Source of the DNA: Thermoleophilia bacterium
GTDB taxonomy: Bacteria > Actinomycetota > Thermoleophilia > Gaiellales > Gaiellaceae
Assembly: GCA_013362295.1 (NCBI GenBank)
Contig: JABFWJ010000312.1
Coordinates: 1-7,057 of the forward strand
Length of the DNA: 7,057 nucleotides
Reading direction: 5' to 3'
In this document: piece after piece, positions 5,018 to 7,057 of the stretch
Layout: every line of letters begins with the position of its first letter
How positions within the stretch are numbered: the stretch's first letter is position 1
Notes under the pieces: model-generated
Told to the model about the DNA's origin: nothing
The model's database searches: none
Seen by the model: the letters and a program-made list of their open reading frames with translations, nothing else
Program-made: the position numbers and the translations under genes

Positions 5018-5932
5018 GTGGCGACCGCCGCGGCATACGTCGCCCGGCGGAGGCGGACGCAAGGGGCAGGACTCGACCGGGTCCTGCCCTACCTGCTCCT
5101 CGCTCCCACACTCCTGCTCGTGCTGGCGGTCGTCGTCTACCCGATCGTCTACGGCGTCCGGCAGAGCTTCCTGAACTTCCGCTTCGGCCACGCCGTCGGC
5201 AGCGTCGGCTTCGACAACTACCGCCAGCTCTTCCACGATCCCGCCTTCGGCCAGGCGCTCTGGGTGACGCTCAAGTTCGTGGCGCTCGCGGTGACCGTCG
5301 AGACCGTCCTCGGGCTCGGGCTCGCGCTGCTGGTCGCTGGTGCGCTGCCCTTCACCCGCGTCGCGCGGCTCGTGCTCGTCGTGCCGATGATCGTGACGCC
5401 GATTGTCGTCGGCATCGTCTTCCGCTTGATCTACGCCTCGGACGTCGGCCTCCTGACGACGCTGCGCAAGGACATCTTCGGCGGCGGTCCCGTCTTCATC
5501 CTCGACAAGGGCTGGTCCGCGTTCCTCGGCCTCGTCGCGCTCGACGTCTGGGAGTGGACGCCGCTGATGTTCTTGATCCTCCTGGCCGGGATCCAGTCGC
5601 TGCCGGTCGAGCCGTTCGAGGCGGCGCGCGTCGACGGCGCGGGCGGCTGGCGAATCTTCGTCGACCAGACGCTGCCGATGCTGCGCTCCGTGCTCGCCGT
5701 CGCGATCGCGCTGCGCACGATCGATGCGTTCACGACGTTCGACCAGGTCTTCGTGCTCACGAAGGGTGGGCCGGGGACGTCGACGCAGCTGATCTCGATC
5801 TACGGCTACAACACGTCGTTCAAGTTCGCCGAGTTCGGCTACGGCACCGCGATGCTGCTTGCGGTCGCGCTCGTCGTGCTCGCCCTCGCCGCGCTCGCCG
5901 TGCGGTTGATCCGGCGCGAGGCGCGTCAATGA
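5018..5932 (+). CDS. Carbohydrate ABC transporter permease 1 (MalF/UgpA-like)
   Basis: A 304-aa membrane subunit of the importer. Predicted membrane segments lie at about 23-45, 83-108, 115-139, 168-192, 222-240 and 276-298, giving the six-helix layout of UgpA-like permeases. The cytoplasmic coupling loop EAARVDGAGGWRIFVDQTLP (201-220) matches the EAA motif that docks on the ATPase, and the FTTFDQVFVLTKGGPGTST stretch (238-256) is highly typical of this subunit. The chosen start, GTG 5018, abuts the upstream stem-loop and has no Shine-Dalgarno of its own, so translation may depend on ribosomes finishing the binding-protein gene, which would melt the left arm of the stem. The frame stays open upstream through the binding-protein gene, but earlier starts would overlap it heavily. 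The N-terminal tail is Arg-rich (ARRRRTQ), consistent with the cytoplasmic side. The stop overlaps the next start as ATGA. Confidence 0.93.
   Translation: MATAAAYVARRRRTQGAGLDRVLPYLLLAPTLLLVLAVVVYPIVYGVRQSFLNFRFGHAVGSVGFDNYRQLFHDPAFGQALWVTLKFVALAVTVETVLGLGLALLVAGALPFTRVARLVLVVPMIVTPIVVGIVFRLIYASDVGLLTTLRKDIFGGGPVFILDKGWSAFLGLVALDVWEWTPLMFLILLAGIQSLPVEPFEAARVDGAGGWRIFVDQTLPMLRSVLAVAIALRTIDAFTTFDQVFVLTKGGPGTSTQLISIYGYNTSFKFAEFGYGTAMLLAVALVVLALAALAVRLIRREARQ
5064..5089 (+). other. Second strong stem-loop, inside the start of permease 1
   Basis: GGGCAGGAC (5064-5072) is the exact reverse complement of GTCCTGCCC (5081-5089). A T-G wobble (5073/5080) and a C-G pair (5074/5079) extend the stem to 11 pairs with a GACC tetraloop. 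It lies about 46 nt into the permease coding region, over codons 16-24. With the upstream stem (4974-5017) it brackets the permease start. No T-run follows, so termination would need Rho or another factor. A chance stem in GC-rich coding DNA cannot be excluded. Confidence 0.6.
5918..5921 (+). promoter_or_regulatory. Ribosome binding site of permease 2
   Basis: GAGG lies 7 nt before ATG 5929, inside the last codons of permease 1, and supports the ATGA-overlapping start of the second permease. Confidence 0.55.
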
Positions 5933-6744
5933 GGCGGTGGCTCGGCGCGGCCGTGTTGCTGCTCGTCGTCGTGATCGTGCTCGTGCCGATCGCGTTCATG
6001 GTCGGCACGTCGTTCAAGTCGAACGCGGAGATCACGCAGGACCTCCACCTCTGGCCGCACACGTGGACGTTCGCGAACTACTCGCGTCTCTTCCGCGACA
6101 GCTATTTCGCGCAGTACTTCCGCAACTCGTTCGTGGTCTGCGGCGCGAGCGTGCTCGTCTCGCTCGTGTGCGGCTCGCTGGCGGCCTACAGCCTCGCGCG
6201 CTTCCGGCTCCTGGCCGGTCTCGAGAAGCGGCTCGGCTTCGGGATTCTGACCGTGCGCATCCTGCCGCCCGTCGTGATCGTCGTCCCGCTCTTCCTTGTC
6301 GCGCTCAAGTTCCACCTACTCAATTCGTGGCTCGGCCTGATCCTCGTCTACTCCGCGTTCAATGTCTCGTTCGTCGTCTGGATGATGGAGAGCTTCTTCC
6401 GCGAGATCCCGCTCGATCTCGAGGAGGCGTCGATGGTCGACGGCTCGTCGCGCATGACGGCGTTCAGGCGGATCGTCCTCCCGCTGGCGGCACCGGGCCT
6501 CGTCGCGACGGCGATCTTCGCGGTGATCGTCACGTACAACGAGTTTCTCGTCGCGCTCGTGCTGACGTCGAGCCCCGGCTCGCAGACCGTGCCCGTCGGC
6601 GCCTCGACGCTGATCACGCGGATCGACATCGACTGGGGCGCGATGAGCGCCGCCGGAACGCTCGCCGCCGTGCCGATTGTCGTCTTCGCGTTGATCGTGC
6701 AGCGCCATCTCGTCCGCGGCCTGACGCTCGGAGCGGTCAAATGA
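5929..6744 (+). CDS. Carbohydrate ABC transporter permease 2 (MalG/UgpE-like)
   Basis: A 271-aa inner-membrane subunit pairing with permease 1. It starts MRRWLG followed at once by a hydrophobic helix (about 5-28), then VPIAFMVGTSFKSNAEI, the usual MalG/UgpE opening. Further membrane segments lie at about 67-90, 104-126, 133-155, 187-210 and 243-262. The EAA coupling loop EEASMVDGSSRMTAFRRIVL (165-184) is well conserved, including the DG pair, followed by PLAAPG. NEFLVALVLTS (204-214) and the C-terminal QRHLVRGLTLGAVK are typical of the subunit, whose tail reaches into the ATPase interface. The start overlaps permease 1 by ATGA, with GAGG 7 nt upstream; the end overlaps the next gene by ATGA. 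It is complete, with no sign of disruption. Confidence 0.95.
   Translation: MRRWLGAAVLLLVVVIVLVPIAFMVGTSFKSNAEITQDLHLWPHTWTFANYSRLFRDSYFAQYFRNSFVVCGASVLVSLVCGSLAAYSLARFRLLAGLEKRLGFGILTVRILPPVVIVVPLFLVALKFHLLNSWLGLILVYSAFNVSFVVWMMESFFREIPLDLEEASMVDGSSRMTAFRRIVLPLAAPGLVATAIFAVIVTYNEFLVALVLTSSPGSQTVPVGASTLITRIDIDWGAMSAAGTLAAVPIVVFALIVQRHLVRGLTLGAVK
6730..6733 (+). promoter_or_regulatory. Ribosome binding site of the terminal TIM-barrel gene
   Basis: GGAG lies 7 nt before ATG 6741, within the end of permease 2, and supports the ATGA-overlapping start. Confidence 0.6.
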
Positions 6745-7057
6745 CCCCGCGCGGGATCGCGGCCGCGCCGGTCACCTGGGGCGTGTGGGAGCGAACCGTC
6801 GACCGGGACGACCTCGTGCCCCCGTCGTCCCTGCTCGAGTCCGTGCGCTCGCTCGGCTTCCGTGCGATCGAGCTCGGGCCGCCGGGCTACTTCGGCGACG
6901 ACGGCGCGGCGGTGCGCGCGCAGCTCGACCGCTTCGGCTTCGAGCTCGACGGCGCGTTCGTCCCGCTCCGCCTCACCGACGATGACGGGTTCCACGCAGA
7001 CCTGGTCGAGCTCATGCACACGCTCGATGTCCTGCGCGGCTATCCAGCTGCGGTCGC
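6741..7057 (+). CDS. IolE-like sugar isomerase/dehydratase, TIM-barrel N-terminus (cut by right edge)
   Basis: The first 105 codons of a second xylose-isomerase-like TIM-barrel protein; the family is usually 260-310 aa, so about a third is visible. Seen: beta-1 GIAAAPVTWGVWE (residues 5-17), a helix SSLLESVRSLGFRAIELGPPGYFG (29-52) whose Glu-Leu-Gly-Pro-Pro-Gly-Tyr stretch closely resembles IolE-type inosose dehydratases and related epimerases, then DLDRFGFELDG-like second-strand material ending in DGAFVPLRL (74-82). The metal-binding residues lie beyond the window. It differs clearly from the complete TIM-barrel protein at 1607-2482, so the two are not a recent duplication and probably catalyse different steps. 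The ATGA overlap with permease 2 and GGAG 7 nt upstream fix the start. 2-keto-inositol dehydratase is possible, but assignment within this diverse family is uncertain. Confidence 0.85.
   Translation, partial: MTPRGIAAAPVTWGVWERTVDRDDLVPPSSLLESVRSLGFRAIELGPPGYFGDDGAAVRAQLDRFGFELDGAFVPLRLTDDDGFHADLVELMHTLDVLRGYPAAV

Noticed and set aside
5015..5929. 304-codon minus-strand frame opposite permease 1
   Set aside because: It is extremely rich in Arg, Asp, Glu and His because it mirrors hydrophobic codons of the permease; it is a typical antisense artefact.

Overview
This is a very GC-rich window (by eye roughly 70% G+C, with G/C strongly preferred at third codon positions). Together with GTG/TTG/CTG starts and tightly overlapping genes, this suggests a high-GC actinobacterium, possibly a soil lineage such as Thermoleophilia. 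That placement is inferred from base composition and protein style; nothing in the window fixes the taxon. The window is packed with genes: no gap exceeds 57 bases, and there are no rRNA or tRNA genes, mobile elements or CRISPR arrays that I can see.

Layout: a partial Gfo/Idh/MocA-type NAD(P)-dependent sugar/cyclitol dehydrogenase runs leftward off the window (1-432, minus). A 57-bp divergent intergenic region (433-489) separates it from a rightward operon that fills the rest. The operon order is: a second Gfo/Idh/MocA dehydrogenase (490-1629); a TIM-barrel sugar isomerase/epimerase-like protein (1607-2482); a MalK/UgpC-type ABC ATPase (2479-3636); an extracellular solute-binding protein (3633-4973); two CUT1-type permeases (5018-5932 and 5929-6744); and a second TIM-barrel protein resembling IolE-type dehydratases/epimerases, cut by the right edge (6741-7057). 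Neighbouring genes overlap by 4 nt (CTGA or ATGA) or 23 nt. The one gap is a 44-nt spacer between the binding protein and the first permease, almost all of it an inverted repeat.

How it works together (inference from families): the binding protein captures a carbohydrate-like ligand outside the membrane. The two permeases and the ATPase dimer import it, and the Gfo/Idh dehydrogenases and TIM-barrel enzymes oxidise and then isomerise, dehydrate or cleave it. Two substrate classes fit: inositol-like cyclitols (IolG/IolE logic), or glycosides handled through 3-keto intermediates, as in the E. coli ycj and rhizobial thu clusters. No glycosidase, kinase or phosphorylase lies in the window, so the substrate stays open.

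The most noteworthy sequence signals are: (i) a perfect 14-bp CG-centred palindrome on the start codon of the first operon gene, looking like a LacI-family operator placed at +1 of a possibly leaderless promoter; (ii) a likely CTG start for the ATPase behind an ideal Shine-Dalgarno; (iii) two strong stem-loops bracketing the start of the first permease, which may set the binding-protein to permease ratio; and (iv) a binding protein with no cysteine at all and an Arg-Lys Tat-like signal.
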